From Pseudarthrobacter enclensis (lineage in GTDB: Bacteria > Actinomycetota > Actinomycetes > Actinomycetales > Micrococcaceae), in the NCBI RefSeq assembly GCF_030811655.1, contig NZ_JAUSRE010000011.1, positions 62,001 through 126,000 on the forward strand: DNA of 64,000 nucleotides. Direction: 5' to 3'. Numbering within the stretch: position 1 is the stretch's first letter; every line of letters starts with the position of its first letter. The notes under the pieces were generated by a model. It did not search any database. It saw nothing but the letters and a program-made list of their open reading frames with translations, and was not told where the DNA came from. The position numbers and the translations under genes were made by a program. This document shows positions 42,595 to 51,957 of this stretch, one piece after another.

Positions 42595-44667
42595 ATGAGC
42601 TACGCTCTCGCCGTTGACGTCGGGACAAGTTTCACGGCGGCCGCCGTGGTTCGTTTTCACAAGGGTGCCTCCCCTGTGCCCGAGAGCCTGCCCCTGGGGT
42701 CGCGCGGGGCTTCGGTGCCTTCGGTCCTGTACTTCCCGGAAGAGGGAGCCGTCCTGGTAGGCGAGGCGGCGGAGCGCCGCGGGCTGGACTCGCCGGAGCG
42801 CGTGGTGCGGGAATTCAAGCGCAGGATCGGGGACGACGTACCCATCATCCTGGGAACCCTGGCGCTGCAGCCTGAGGAGGTCTTCGCCACCATGGCCCGG
42901 TGGGTGGCAGACCGGGCTGCCGAACGGGAAGGAGGGCCGCCGTCGGCGCTCTTCCTCACCCACCCAGCCGCATGGGGAATCCACCGCCTGTCCGTCATCC
43001 GGGACGCCCTCGCAGCCCACGGCCTGGAGAACATCACGCTCCTTCCGGAGCCAGAGGCCGCGGCACTGCATTACGCATCCCAGGTCCGGGTCGATGAGGG
43101 AAGCACCATCGCGGTATACGACCTTGGCGGGGGTACCTTCGATACGGCCGTCCTGAGGAAGTCCGGCAGCAGCCGCTTTGACCTGATGGGGCGCCCGGAG
43201 GGCATCGAAGACCTGGGCGGCGCCGACTTCGATGCCGCCGTATTTGGCTACGTTGCCGCGCACACCGGGACCGCACTCAATGACCTGGATCCCACCGATC
43301 CAGCCGTGCTGGGAGCCCTGGCCCGGCTCCGGCGCGAATGCGTCGAGGCCAAGGAAGCGCTGTCCGTGGACAGCGAGGCCAATATTCCCGTGTTCCTGCC
43401 GGGAGTCCACCAGCAGGTACGGCTGGTGCGTTCCGAGTTCGAGGCGCTGATCGACGAGCCCCTGCGGGAAACGGTGGAGGCGCTGCAGCACTCCCTGTCC
43501 CAGCTGCACCTGGAGCCGGCCGACCTTTCCACGGTGCTGCTGATCGGGGGGTCCTCCCGGATCCCGCTGGTGGCCGAACTGGTGTCGGAGCGGCTGGACC
43601 GCCCCATCGCCGTGGACGCGGACCCGAAATCCTCCATCTGCCTGGGGGCCGCCGTGGCGGCGCTTCTCGCTTTCACCTCCGCAGCGGAGGCTGCAGCAGC
43701 GGAGGCCGAGGCAGCGGACGGGGCTGAAGCGCCCGGGTCCCGGGGGGACGGCGCAGGGGCGACTGCCGCCGTCGGGCCTCCCGTCCCAATCGTGCCCACC
43801 GCCCCGCCTGCTCCCACAATGCCCAGCTGGTCAAGGAAATACACGACGGTGGCAGGAGACGGTAAAGGGAAGGGCGGCGCGCACGCGCCGAAACCCACCG
43901 TCCGGGTCACGGCCGTCGCCGCAGCCGCAGCTGTCCTCACCATCCTCACGGCGACGGCCGCGCAGAGTCCGGACGGTTTCGGGAACCTGACCGCGATGTT
44001 CGTCCCGCAGGCGGGTGCCAGTACCACGGGCGGCTCCGTCGGGGCCGGGGGGACAGAGGGACCCCATGCAGGGGGAGCGGCGGCCGCCGTGCCCCGGCCG
44101 CTGGCCGGCGTCGAGGCCAGCGCCAGCACGCAGGCCAGCCAGGAAGCCACCGCCAGCGCGTCCGCCCAGCCGACGGGACACCATGCAACCGGCGGCGAGG
44201 GGACGGCGGCCGCCGGCGGGGCACATGCAGGGAGCCCTGTGCCGGCAGGCGCAGCTCCTGCAGCCAGCGCCCCATCCAGTTCCAACGGTTCTACTGCCGG
44301 CAGCGGGATCGTCCTGGATGCGGCAACCATAACTGCCACGCCGCCGCCCGGCACCCCTTCGCCGGTTCCGACAACGCCTCCCACCACCATCACCACGCCG
44401 ACAGCCAGCCCAACTCCTACGGGATCCGGCGCGGGTGGCACCGCAACGCCTGTCCCGACGGTTTCGCCCACGCCGGTCAGCGCCACCGGCACGCCCGTAC
44501 AGACGGATGTTCCAACCGCCACGGCAAGCCCGGACCCGGGAACCACTCCCACCCAGCTCAGCGCTGAGGCCAGCCCGACGCCGCAGGACACGGCGCTTGA
44601 GCCCACTGCCACGGCAACTGAAACTGCCGTGGCAACAACGGACCCGACCACCCCGCCGGCGGCCTGA
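42595..44667 (+). CDS. Membrane-anchored Hsp70-like protein with a Thr/Pro-rich tail
   Basis: The protein has 690 residues. Residues 1-360 are an actin/Hsp70 nucleotide-binding domain with phosphate-1 DVGTS (8-12), phosphate-2 DLGGGTFD (176-183) and adenosine loop LIGGSSRIPLV (316-326). The DnaK substrate-binding domain is missing. Instead a basic linker leads to one membrane helix (about 436-456) and a 230-residue Ala/Thr/Pro-rich, probably extracellular tail. GAGGTACCC precedes the ATG at 42,595. It heads a five-gene block with a LuxR regulator, an IniB protein and two dynamin-like GTPases. Its client or signal is unknown. Confidence 0.88.
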   Translation: MSYALAVDVGTSFTAAAVVRFHKGASPVPESLPLGSRGASVPSVLYFPEEGAVLVGEAAERRGLDSPERVVREFKRRIGDDVPIILGTLALQPEEVFATMARWVADRAAEREGGPPSALFLTHPAAWGIHRLSVIRDALAAHGLENITLLPEPEAAALHYASQVRVDEGSTIAVYDLGGGTFDTAVLRKSGSSRFDLMGRPEGIEDLGGADFDAAVFGYVAAHTGTALNDLDPTDPAVLGALARLRRECVEAKEALSVDSEANIPVFLPGVHQQVRLVRSEFEALIDEPLRETVEALQHSLSQLHLEPADLSTVLLIGGSSRIPLVAELVSERLDRPIAVDADPKSSICLGAAVAALLAFTSAAEAAAAEAEAADGAEAPGSRGDGAGATAAVGPPVPIVPTAPPAPTMPSWSRKYTTVAGDGKGKGGAHAPKPTVRVTAVAAAAAVLTILTATAAQSPDGFGNLTAMFVPQAGASTTGGSVGAGGTEGPHAGGAAAAVPRPLAGVEASASTQASQEATASASAQPTGHHATGGEGTAAAGGAHAGSPVPAGAAPAASAPSSSNGSTAGSGIVLDAATITATPPPGTPSPVPTTPPTTITTPTASPTPTGSGAGGTATPVPTVSPTPVSATGTPVQTDVPTATASPDPGTTPTQLSAEASPTPQDTALEPTATATETAVATTDPTTPPAA

Positions 44668-44668
44668 C

Positions 44669-46756
44669 ATGGACGGGCACCTCCAGCGGGCAGAGCACTT
44701 CATTCCCCTGCATACCTCACCGGACCACCAAGGGCAGCCGCCCCCTGGCGCGGAGCTGATGGCCAATCACCTCAAGGGGGCGAACGCGGCCGTACGTGAA
44801 CTGCTGCTGGCACTCTCGGTGGGCTTCGCCCTGCCCGGGCCACTCCCTGCGGACCTTCAGCACAAACTCGCCGGGGGAGCAGTGGAAGATCTTGATGCAC
44901 TGGTGGACCGGGCCGAGAGTGCCGGGCTGCTAAGGCCCGATGGCACGGTGGTGGGCACCGCCCAGCACGCACTGCTGGCGGCCACCCCGGCCGCCAAGGT
45001 CCACGCCCTCCAACGTGAGCTGGTGACTGTTTTCGCTGCCACGGGACAACCCCTCGGAGCCCTTGCCCGCGAGCTCGCCAGGGGCGGCCTGGCTGATCCA
45101 CGGGTTGCGCTGGAACTGGAACAGGCTGCGAACGCTGCCCTGGAGCGTGATCCCCGGCTCGCCGGGCAGCTTTACGAGGAGGCGCTCCTGGCTGGCGCCG
45201 ACCCGCTGGCCACTGCGGCCCGGCGCGCCCAGGCCGCAGCCGGGGACGGGGAACTCGATGCCGCCGCCCGCATCATCGACTCGCTCCTGGTCAGCACAGA
45301 GCCGCCCGACGTGCGCCGCGGGGCAGATGTCGGTGCTTCCGTCTGGGCGCAGCGGGGAATGCTGGCGCGCGGCGCGGACGTCTACAGCTGGCTGGGCCCG
45401 GGCCGCGTAGGTGCCTCGGCACCCCTTGCCGCCGTCGCCATGATTGGCTCCGGCGACCGGGCAGGAGCGGAGGCCTTCTTCCAGCCGGACGCGCCCCCGG
45501 CGTCGCCGACGCTCCTGTCCGCCGCCCTGGTCCAGACCGGACAGGGAATCCTCGCGTCCCTGGGCGAAAAGCCGCAGCAAGGCATTTCCATCCTGATCCA
45601 TGCCTCGGACATGCTGAACTCGGCCGGGACGGCCCTTCCGTTGCCGGAAACACCCGCTGCACTGGCAGCACTCCTGGCACTGCACAGCGGTGAGCCACAC
45701 CTGGCGGAGACAGTCTGCAGGGCGGCGGCAGCCGCGGGGCAGGGCGGCAACGCGGCCCAACCCAGGCTCCTGCTGCTCCAAGCCTGGGCAGCCATGATGC
45801 AGGACAAACTCGAGGACGCCCGGCTTGCCGCCACCGAAGCGGCCAAGGCCAACCATTGGCCGCTGGTCCCGCGCGATGAGTTCCTGTCCGCCGCATTGGA
45901 AGTGGGGCTGGCGCGCCGGAACGGGGACGTGCCCGAGCTCATCCGCGCATGGGAACGGGCCCGCGAGGCCATGCTGCACACCTCGGTTGACCTTTACAAC
46001 CTGCTGCCATGGGGGGAGCTGCTGATCGCCGCTGCCCGCTTGCGGGAGACGCGCCGCGTGGCGCAATACCTGGAGGACGCCTGGAAGCTGCTGGGGCGCC
46101 TCGGCGAACCCGCTCTGTGGTCCGTTCCCCTGCACTGGTCCGCCGTCCAGGCCGCGCTGCTGAATGAGAGGCCCGCAGACCTGGCTCCACACGCATCGGC
46201 GCTGGCCAAGGCCTCCGCCCACAGCCAGCTTGCCGCGGTCCTGGCCACGGCCGGCAAGGCCTGGGTGTCAGTGCTGGCAGGCCGGTTCCGCACCGCTGAC
46301 GTGGAAGGCGCCGCCCGGCTGCTGGCAGCGGTCGGAATGCCCTGGGAAGGCGCGCGGCTCGCCGGGCATGCGGCCGCCCGGGCCGACGAACGGCGGGACA
46401 TGATGCGCCTGCTCTCCTGCGCCCGGGACCTCCATCCCCAGGGTCCTCCGGCCGGCGGGCCACCAGGATCCGGCGAGGTGGACGCAGGAAACGGTGCGGA
46501 CGGACCCGGCAAAGCGGGGCAGCCGGACGCATCCGGACTGAGCGAGCGCGAAAAGGAAGTCGCCCGGCTGGTGCTTGAAGGCAAGACCTACCGCGAAATC
46601 GGGGAAGCGATCTACATCTCACCCCGGACCGCAGAGCACCATATTGCCAGAATCCGGCGCCGGCTGGGTGCCGAAAACCGCTCTGACCTCCTGGCACGAC
46701 TGCGCCTTGCGCTCGGTGTTGAGAGCTCCCAACAGCTCAACCCGCAACAGGAGTGA
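44669..46756 (+). CDS. LuxR-type regulator with a long helical-repeat region and no ATPase domain
   Basis: The protein has 695 residues. The last 65 residues are a LuxR/GerE helix-turn-helix (LSEREKEVARLVLEGKTYRE and SPRTAEHHIARIRRRLGAENR). The 600-residue N-terminal part is helical and Ala/Leu-rich, like the TPR-like part of large LAL regulators, but the Walker ATPase that normally precedes it is absent. The ATG at 44,669 follows the Hsp70 stop by one base; an in-frame ATG at 44,759 with GGAG upstream is an alternative. It probably controls the block, perhaps through the CCCCTA repeats before iniB. Signal unknown. Confidence 0.85.
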   Translation: MDGHLQRAEHFIPLHTSPDHQGQPPPGAELMANHLKGANAAVRELLLALSVGFALPGPLPADLQHKLAGGAVEDLDALVDRAESAGLLRPDGTVVGTAQHALLAATPAAKVHALQRELVTVFAATGQPLGALARELARGGLADPRVALELEQAANAALERDPRLAGQLYEEALLAGADPLATAARRAQAAAGDGELDAAARIIDSLLVSTEPPDVRRGADVGASVWAQRGMLARGADVYSWLGPGRVGASAPLAAVAMIGSGDRAGAEAFFQPDAPPASPTLLSAALVQTGQGILASLGEKPQQGISILIHASDMLNSAGTALPLPETPAALAALLALHSGEPHLAETVCRAAAAAGQGGNAAQPRLLLLQAWAAMMQDKLEDARLAATEAAKANHWPLVPRDEFLSAALEVGLARRNGDVPELIRAWERAREAMLHTSVDLYNLLPWGELLIAAARLRETRRVAQYLEDAWKLLGRLGEPALWSVPLHWSAVQAALLNERPADLAPHASALAKASAHSQLAAVLATAGKAWVSVLAGRFRTADVEGAARLLAAVGMPWEGARLAGHAAARADERRDMMRLLSCARDLHPQGPPAGGPPGSGEVDAGNGADGPGKAGQPDASGLSEREKEVARLVLEGKTYREIGEAIYISPRTAEHHIARIRRRLGAENRSDLLARLRLALGVESSQQLNPQQE

Positions 46757-46757
46757 G

Positions 46758-46817
46758 CCCCTAATGCCCCTATGCGCACCATGCCAATCACCCCGGAGCG
46801 GAACCAGCGTGTAGGGG
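46758..46817. promoter_or_regulatory. CCCCTA repeats upstream of the IniB-like gene
   Basis: CCCCTA occurs at 46,758-46,763 and 46,767-46,772 (nine-base period), and its complement TAGGGG at 46,812-46,817. They lie in the 162-base gap between the LuxR and IniB genes and are candidate activator sites. Confidence 0.4.
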
Positions 46818-46918
46818 GAACGGGCCCGATGCCATGCAGCGGAAGCGAACCTAGGTTTGAGGCAAAAGGGAACGCCGCCGGATGATCGCAACTCGAAGAA
46901 GATGTGAGGACCACGCAT

Positions 46919-47947
46919 ATGCCAACACTCGCAAACGACCTTGTCCAGTTCCTGATGCACCTTTTCGGCGACCGGGAGGCGGTCCAGGCGTTCCTGGCCG
47001 ACCCCGAGAGGGCGCTCGCGGAACACGGCCTGGGCAACGTGGGCTCCGCTGACGTTGACGCCGCTATGCCGGTTGTCCTGGATTACGCTCCCATCACTGT
47101 AAATGCGGCATCCTTTGACCGCGCCCCCAACCTCGGCGCCAACAGCGCATGGGTTGGGCAGCCGGGTGCAACTGCCGCCCATGCCGGGGCCCTGCCGGCG
47201 GTGTACACGGGTGGACGTGGCCTGGGACAGGGCGGAAACTACGACCATGACGATCACGCCAACGCAGTCCAGCAGCTCCACCACGTGGTGAACCACTTCT
47301 CGTACACCACCAACACCACCATGCTGGATGACCGGGGGATCTTCACGGACCAGTCCGTCAGCCAGAACATCTGGGCACACGGAGACGTGGAGCAGTGGTT
47401 CGACAACGCAGCGGTGGCTGCCACCGGTGACCACGCTGTTTCCGCCGGCGATGACGCGGGTGCCCGGGACGCCGGCAACATCAGGGATACCTACAGCACG
47501 GACCACTCAATGGACCAGTCCACCCACGCGGGCGGAGACGCTGGAATGGGCAGTGGCCAATCCGACGCCTTCGACACCGACGTGGTCCTGGACACGGACA
47601 ACTCCTTCGACGACAACCTGGACCGTTCCCACGGCATGGACGGCCACCTGGCAACCACGGACCATTCCGTCAGCATGGACACAACCCCCGACGCCAGTGA
47701 CTCGTCCAGCGACAACTCCGCCCACACCTTCATCCAGGCCGGGGACCCGTACAGCCCGGACACCTCCACAGGTACGGCGGCGGAAACGCACGTGGACGAT
47801 TCCTTCCAGGACCATGCGGCAACGGGCCTCATGGAGGGCGACCTGGGGGAGGCGGATAACCACCTCGGTCTCCCGGAGGACAACTCCACCCACACGGATG
47901 TGGACCCGGACCACCACGCCCCCATAGACGACTCGACAGCGCTCTAA
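46919..47947 (+). CDS. IniB-like protein with an acidic Asp/Ser/Thr-rich tail
   Basis: The protein has 342 residues. The first 60 residues (LANDLVQFLMHLFGDREAVQAFLADPERALAEHGL) form the IniB N-terminal helical domain. The remainder is low-complexity, rich in Asp, Ser, Thr, His and Gly, with repeated TDHS-like units; it is strongly acidic and probably disordered. Mycobacterial IniB is instead Gly/Ala-rich. No signal peptide is evident. GTGAGGA lies upstream of the ATG; a GTG at 46,904 is in frame. It precedes two dynamin-like genes, as iniB precedes iniA and iniC in mycobacteria. Confidence 0.8.
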   Translation: MPTLANDLVQFLMHLFGDREAVQAFLADPERALAEHGLGNVGSADVDAAMPVVLDYAPITVNAASFDRAPNLGANSAWVGQPGATAAHAGALPAVYTGGRGLGQGGNYDHDDHANAVQQLHHVVNHFSYTTNTTMLDDRGIFTDQSVSQNIWAHGDVEQWFDNAAVAATGDHAVSAGDDAGARDAGNIRDTYSTDHSMDQSTHAGGDAGMGSGQSDAFDTDVVLDTDNSFDDNLDRSHGMDGHLATTDHSVSMDTTPDASDSSSDNSAHTFIQAGDPYSPDTSTGTAAETHVDDSFQDHAATGLMEGDLGEADNHLGLPEDNSTHTDVDPDHHAPIDDSTAL

Positions 47948-47973
47948 CACCTAACTGGAACAGGGGACATGCT

Positions 47974-49887
47974 GTGGCAGATTCAGGACCGGTGAGGCAG
48001 CAGGGGCCGACGACGGCCGGTCAGCTGGCAAGGCTCCTGGAGCAGGGGGTTCAGCTGGTGGGCAGCGGTGAACGTGCTGACCTGCGCAGGCGGCTGGACC
48101 AGGCCTTGGGCCGCCTGCAGGATCCCAGCATCCGGGTCATTGTGGTGGGGGAATTCAAACAGGGGAAGAGCAAGCTGATCAACGCCCTGGTGAACGCCCC
48201 GGTGTGTCCGGTCGATGACGATATTGCCACGTCCGTGCCCACCATCGTCAGGTACGGGGAGACACCCTCCGCCACGGTCCTGGTCCCCGCGGTGAAAGAC
48301 CCCGGCGCTTCCGGCGATGACGGAAGCGGGGACGGCGCCGACGGCACGATCGAGCGCCGCCCCGTGCAGCTCGCGGACCTGCCCGCGCTCGTCTCCGAGC
48401 AGGGCAACCCGGGCAACGGCAGGAAGCTCGCCGCTGCGGAGGTCTGCCTGCCCCGCCGAATCCTTACCGGGGGACTGGCCATCATCGACTCCCCGGGAGT
48501 GGGTGGAATGAACTCCACCCATGCGCTGACCACGCTCACGGCCCTGCCCGCCGCGGACGCCATGCTGCTGGTCTCGGACGCCTCGCAGGAATACACCGAA
48601 CCTGAGCTGCGGTTCCTGCGCCAGGCCATGCGGATCACCCCAAACGTTGCGGCCGTCCTGTCCAAGACAGACCTCTACCCGGACTGGCGCCGGGTGGAGG
48701 AACTTGACCGGGGATACCTGGACCAGGTGGCGCCGGAGATCCCGTTGTTCCCCTTGTCCGCGGATCTTCGCCTGGAGGCTTCACGGCTGCAGGACAGCGA
48801 GCTCAACTCCGAATCCGGATTCCCTGCCTTGGTGGCCCACCTGCGTAACGACATCGTGGGCAAGGCGGAACGCATCCAACGGCGCTCCGTCAGCCAGGAC
48901 TTGCTGTCCGTTACCGACAACCTGCGGCTGGCCCTGCAGTCCGAGCTCGACGCGTTGGAAAACCCGGGCGGCACGCCGCAGATGCTCGCGGCCCTGGAAC
49001 AGGCCAAGACGGAGGCGGACCACCTGCGGAAGCGGTCCGCACGGTGGCAGCTGACACTGAGCGACGGCATCAACGACCTCATCTCTGACATGGAGTACGA
49101 TCTCCGGGACCGGCTGCGCCGGATCCAAAAGGAAGCCGAAACAGCCATCGACCAAGGTGATCCGGGGCCGGTATGGCCACAATTCACGCAATGGCTGGAA
49201 GAATGCGTTGCCGCGGCAGTGTCGGACACCTTCGTCTGGACCAGCGAGCGCTCGCAGTGGCTGGCAGCGCAGGTGGCCGGGCACTTCGCCGCCGACGAGG
49301 TGTCCCTGCCGGTCCTGCAGGTCTCCGATTCCGGGGACGCCCTGGACCCGGTGGACCGGATGCCGGAGCTTGATCCCGGCCGTGTGAACCCGATCCAGAA
49401 AGTCCTCATCGGAATGCGCGGATCCTACGGCGGTGTCCTGATGTTCGGGCTCCTGACCGGTATCTTCGGAATGGCCCTGATCAATCCGCTGTCCGTGGGC
49501 GCCGGGCTGCTGCTGGGACGCAAGGCCTACCGCGAGGACAGGGAAACACGCTTGAAGCGCCGCCAGGGTGAAGCCAAGGCGCTGGTGCGGCGCCAGCTGG
49601 ACGATGTCATATTCCAGGTTGGAAAGCAGCTGAAGGACCGCCTCCGCCTGGTCCAGCGGACCATCCGCGACCACTTCACGGAGATCGCCGATGAATACCA
49701 CCGGTCGCTGTCCGATTCGGTGGCTGCTGCCCAGAAGGCTGCAAACTCCTTCACGCAGGAGAGGGAAGGACGGATCCGGGACATCCGGACCCAGCTGGCA
49801 AAGGTCGATGCCCTGCACAGGGCCGCGGAAGCTGTCTCCGCTGAAGCCATTGCGGCAGGCACCCGTGCCTCGGCGGGGGTGGGATGA
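47974..49887 (+). CDS. Dynamin-like GTPase (IniA-like)
   Basis: The protein has 637 residues. GTPase motifs are G1 GEFKQGKS (59-66), G2 Thr in ATSVPT, G3 DSPG (172-175) and G4 SKTD (230-233). A helical stalk follows, and a hydrophobic hairpin at about 486-515 (GGVLMFGLLTGIFGMALINP) could act as the membrane paddle. Bacterial dynamins of this kind remodel or fuse membranes. GTG start after AGGGGA. It overlaps the second dynamin gene by ATGA, so they probably work as a pair. Confidence 0.88.
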   Translation: MADSGPVRQQGPTTAGQLARLLEQGVQLVGSGERADLRRRLDQALGRLQDPSIRVIVVGEFKQGKSKLINALVNAPVCPVDDDIATSVPTIVRYGETPSATVLVPAVKDPGASGDDGSGDGADGTIERRPVQLADLPALVSEQGNPGNGRKLAAAEVCLPRRILTGGLAIIDSPGVGGMNSTHALTTLTALPAADAMLLVSDASQEYTEPELRFLRQAMRITPNVAAVLSKTDLYPDWRRVEELDRGYLDQVAPEIPLFPLSADLRLEASRLQDSELNSESGFPALVAHLRNDIVGKAERIQRRSVSQDLLSVTDNLRLALQSELDALENPGGTPQMLAALEQAKTEADHLRKRSARWQLTLSDGINDLISDMEYDLRDRLRRIQKEAETAIDQGDPGPVWPQFTQWLEECVAAAVSDTFVWTSERSQWLAAQVAGHFAADEVSLPVLQVSDSGDALDPVDRMPELDPGRVNPIQKVLIGMRGSYGGVLMFGLLTGIFGMALINPLSVGAGLLLGRKAYREDRETRLKRRQGEAKALVRRQLDDVIFQVGKQLKDRLRLVQRTIRDHFTEIADEYHRSLSDSVAAAQKAANSFTQEREGRIRDIRTQLAKVDALHRAAEAVSAEAIAAGTRASAGVG

Positions 49888-51377
49888 CGGCATCCACCAC
49901 AGCGGGGGCCGCCGCGCTGATCCGGGAAGCGCTTGAGGCATACGCTGACGACCCGCAGGCTTCCGCCGCGCTCCAGGGGTATGCGCAGCGGTTGGCTGAG
50001 CCGCTGCGGATCGCCGTCGCCGGCATGGTGAAAGCGGGCAAGTCAACGCTCCTGAACGCCATCCTCGGCGAGGAAATTGCGCCCACGGACACCGGCGAAT
50101 GCACGCGGATTTTGACGTGGTACCGGCACGGCCACACCCCACGCATCACGCTGCACCCCTTTGCGGGGGAGCCCCGGAACCTGCCCCTGAAACGCGTCGA
50201 CGGCCGCCTGGTCTTCGTCCTGGACGGCATCCGGGCCGAAGAGGTGGAGCGCCTCGACGTCGAATGGCCGTCGCCGGCCCTGCGCGCGATGACCCTGATC
50301 GACACTCCCGGGATCGCGTCCCTCTCCCGGGATGTCTCCGCACGGTCGGTACGGTTCCTGGCCCCGGAGGATTCGCCGTCGGAAGCTGACGCGGTCATCT
50401 ACCTGATGCGCCACCTTCACGCCTCCGACCTCCGGTTCCTGGAATCCTTCCGCGATACCGGTGCCGGCCGCTCCGGTACGGTCAACGCTGTCGCTGTGCT
50501 GTCCCGGGCAGACGAAGTGGGGGCCGGGCGCATCGACTCCCTCCTTTCTGCCGCCACCATTGCCGAAAGGTACAGCCGCGACCCTGGACTGCGGAAGCTG
50601 GCCTTGGGCGTGGTTCCCGTGGCAGGGCTGCTGGCGCAAAGCGCCCGCACCCTGCGGCAGCCGGACTTCCAGGCCCTCCAGTCGCTGGCAGCCATGGACC
50701 GGACAGCACGGGAACGGCTGATGCTGTCCGCGGACCGGTTCCGCCGGTCCACGGAACCTGAGGGGCTGACGGAAGAGGCCCGTGCATCGCTGCTGGAGCG
50801 CTACGGGCTTTTCGGCATCCGGCTTGCCGCGGTCCTGATCCGGAACGGGTTTGGTGAGCCCACGCCGCTGGCGCACGAGCTGGCCCGGCGCAGCGGATTG
50901 GATTCCCTGCTGGAGGTGGTGAACCGGCAGTTCCAGGCCCGGGCAGAAGCGCTCAAGGCCCGGACTGCGCTCGTGGCGGTGGCAGACCTCCTGGAAAGCC
51001 GGCCCCGGCAGGGGACGGAACACCTGGCGGCGTCCCTGGAGCGGCTGCAGGCCAGCGCGCATGAGTTCCGGGAGCTCCGGCTGCTGGCGGCACTGCGGAC
51101 CACCGGGGCGGCCCTGCCCCCCAACCTCGCGGCGGCGGCGGAACAGCTGTTGGGGGGAGGCGGTCCGGATCCCTGCACACGCTTGGGCCTGGTTGCGGGT
51201 TCGGGCCTGGAGGAAGTGGCGGCGGAGGCCAGGCGCCGCCTGGTTCAATGGCGGGCAGTTGCGGAAAGCCCGCTGACCGCGCGGGCCGCTGTTGAGGCAT
51301 GCCGGGTTGTCATCCGGAGCTGTGAGGGAATCCTCGCGGACTGCAGCGGCAGGGACAGGCAACGGCAGCCGGCGTAG
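49884..51377 (+). CDS. Dynamin-like GTPase (IniC-like)
   Basis: The protein has 497 residues. GTPase motifs are G1 GMVKAGKS (47-54), G3 DTPG (140-143) and G4 SRAD (207-210). The helical region is shorter than in the first dynamin and lacks an obvious hydrophobic hairpin, so it may need its partner to reach the membrane. Its ATG overlaps the stop of the first gene. This matches the iniA-iniC pair. It ends nine bases from a convergent gene. Confidence 0.86.
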   Translation: MTASTTAGAAALIREALEAYADDPQASAALQGYAQRLAEPLRIAVAGMVKAGKSTLLNAILGEEIAPTDTGECTRILTWYRHGHTPRITLHPFAGEPRNLPLKRVDGRLVFVLDGIRAEEVERLDVEWPSPALRAMTLIDTPGIASLSRDVSARSVRFLAPEDSPSEADAVIYLMRHLHASDLRFLESFRDTGAGRSGTVNAVAVLSRADEVGAGRIDSLLSAATIAERYSRDPGLRKLALGVVPVAGLLAQSARTLRQPDFQALQSLAAMDRTARERLMLSADRFRRSTEPEGLTEEARASLLERYGLFGIRLAAVLIRNGFGEPTPLAHELARRSGLDSLLEVVNRQFQARAEALKARTALVAVADLLESRPRQGTEHLAASLERLQASAHEFRELRLLAALRTTGAALPPNLAAAAEQLLGGGGPDPCTRLGLVAGSGLEEVAAEARRRLVQWRAVAESPLTARAAVEACRVVIRSCEGILADCSGRDRQRQPA

Positions 51378-51386
51378 GACCAGGCG

Positions 51387-51953
51387 TTAGCCGCGTGCGC
51401 CCTCGTGCTTTACCCAGGCCCCGGCGGAGGGCAGGAACAGGAGCGCCAGCCCGGCAAAGGCCAGGAGCAATCCGGCGGCCCAGAGCATCACCACGTAGCT
51501 GCCCGCAGCACCGCCGGGTACCAGGAAGGCGGACGCCGGAATGAGGAGGAGCAGGTGGGTGGCCAGCAGGGGGACCAGCGTCCACCTGGCCCAGGCCCGG
51601 CGTCCCAGCAAAGCGGCAAGGACGGCCGCCTCCAGCAGGGTCATCAGCAGCAGGGCAGCGATGCTTCCCCAAAAGACGGTGCTGGCGGTGGTGGCCACCC
51701 CGGCGCCGCTGCCCCCAGCCATGCCCGCCACCACCCCGCGGAGGCGCTGCAGGTTCGAATCACGGGCCACGAAGGACCCCAACAGGACGGCAAGCCCCGC
51801 TGCGAAGCTGAGGAGCCAGAGCGTCCGTGCGGCGCGGACCGCGCCGGGGACACGGGGAGCCACCGGGATGGGCGGGGGCGAGGAGTAGGAGAGCCCGGGC
51901 CTGGGCGGGGGCGCGGACACGGGCCGCTCTTCGCCGCCGGCCGGGGACACCAT
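51387..51953 (-). CDS. Four-helix membrane protein, unknown function
   Basis: The protein has 188 residues: a Pro-rich cytoplasmic N-terminus of about 40 residues, then four predicted membrane helices (LWLLSFAAGLAVLLGSFVA first, LWAAGLLLAFAGLALLFL last). It begins four bases after the stop of the PLDc_N gene, so the two share a transcript. No recognisable motif. Confidence 0.7.
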   Translation of the reverse strand: MVSPAGGEERPVSAPPPRPGLSYSSPPPIPVAPRVPGAVRAARTLWLLSFAAGLAVLLGSFVARDSNLQRLRGVVAGMAGGSGAGVATTASTVFWGSIAALLLMTLLEAAVLAALLGRRAWARWTLVPLLATHLLLLIPASAFLVPGGAAGSYVVMLWAAGLLLAFAGLALLFLPSAGAWVKHEGARG

Positions 51954-51957
51954 GGGC

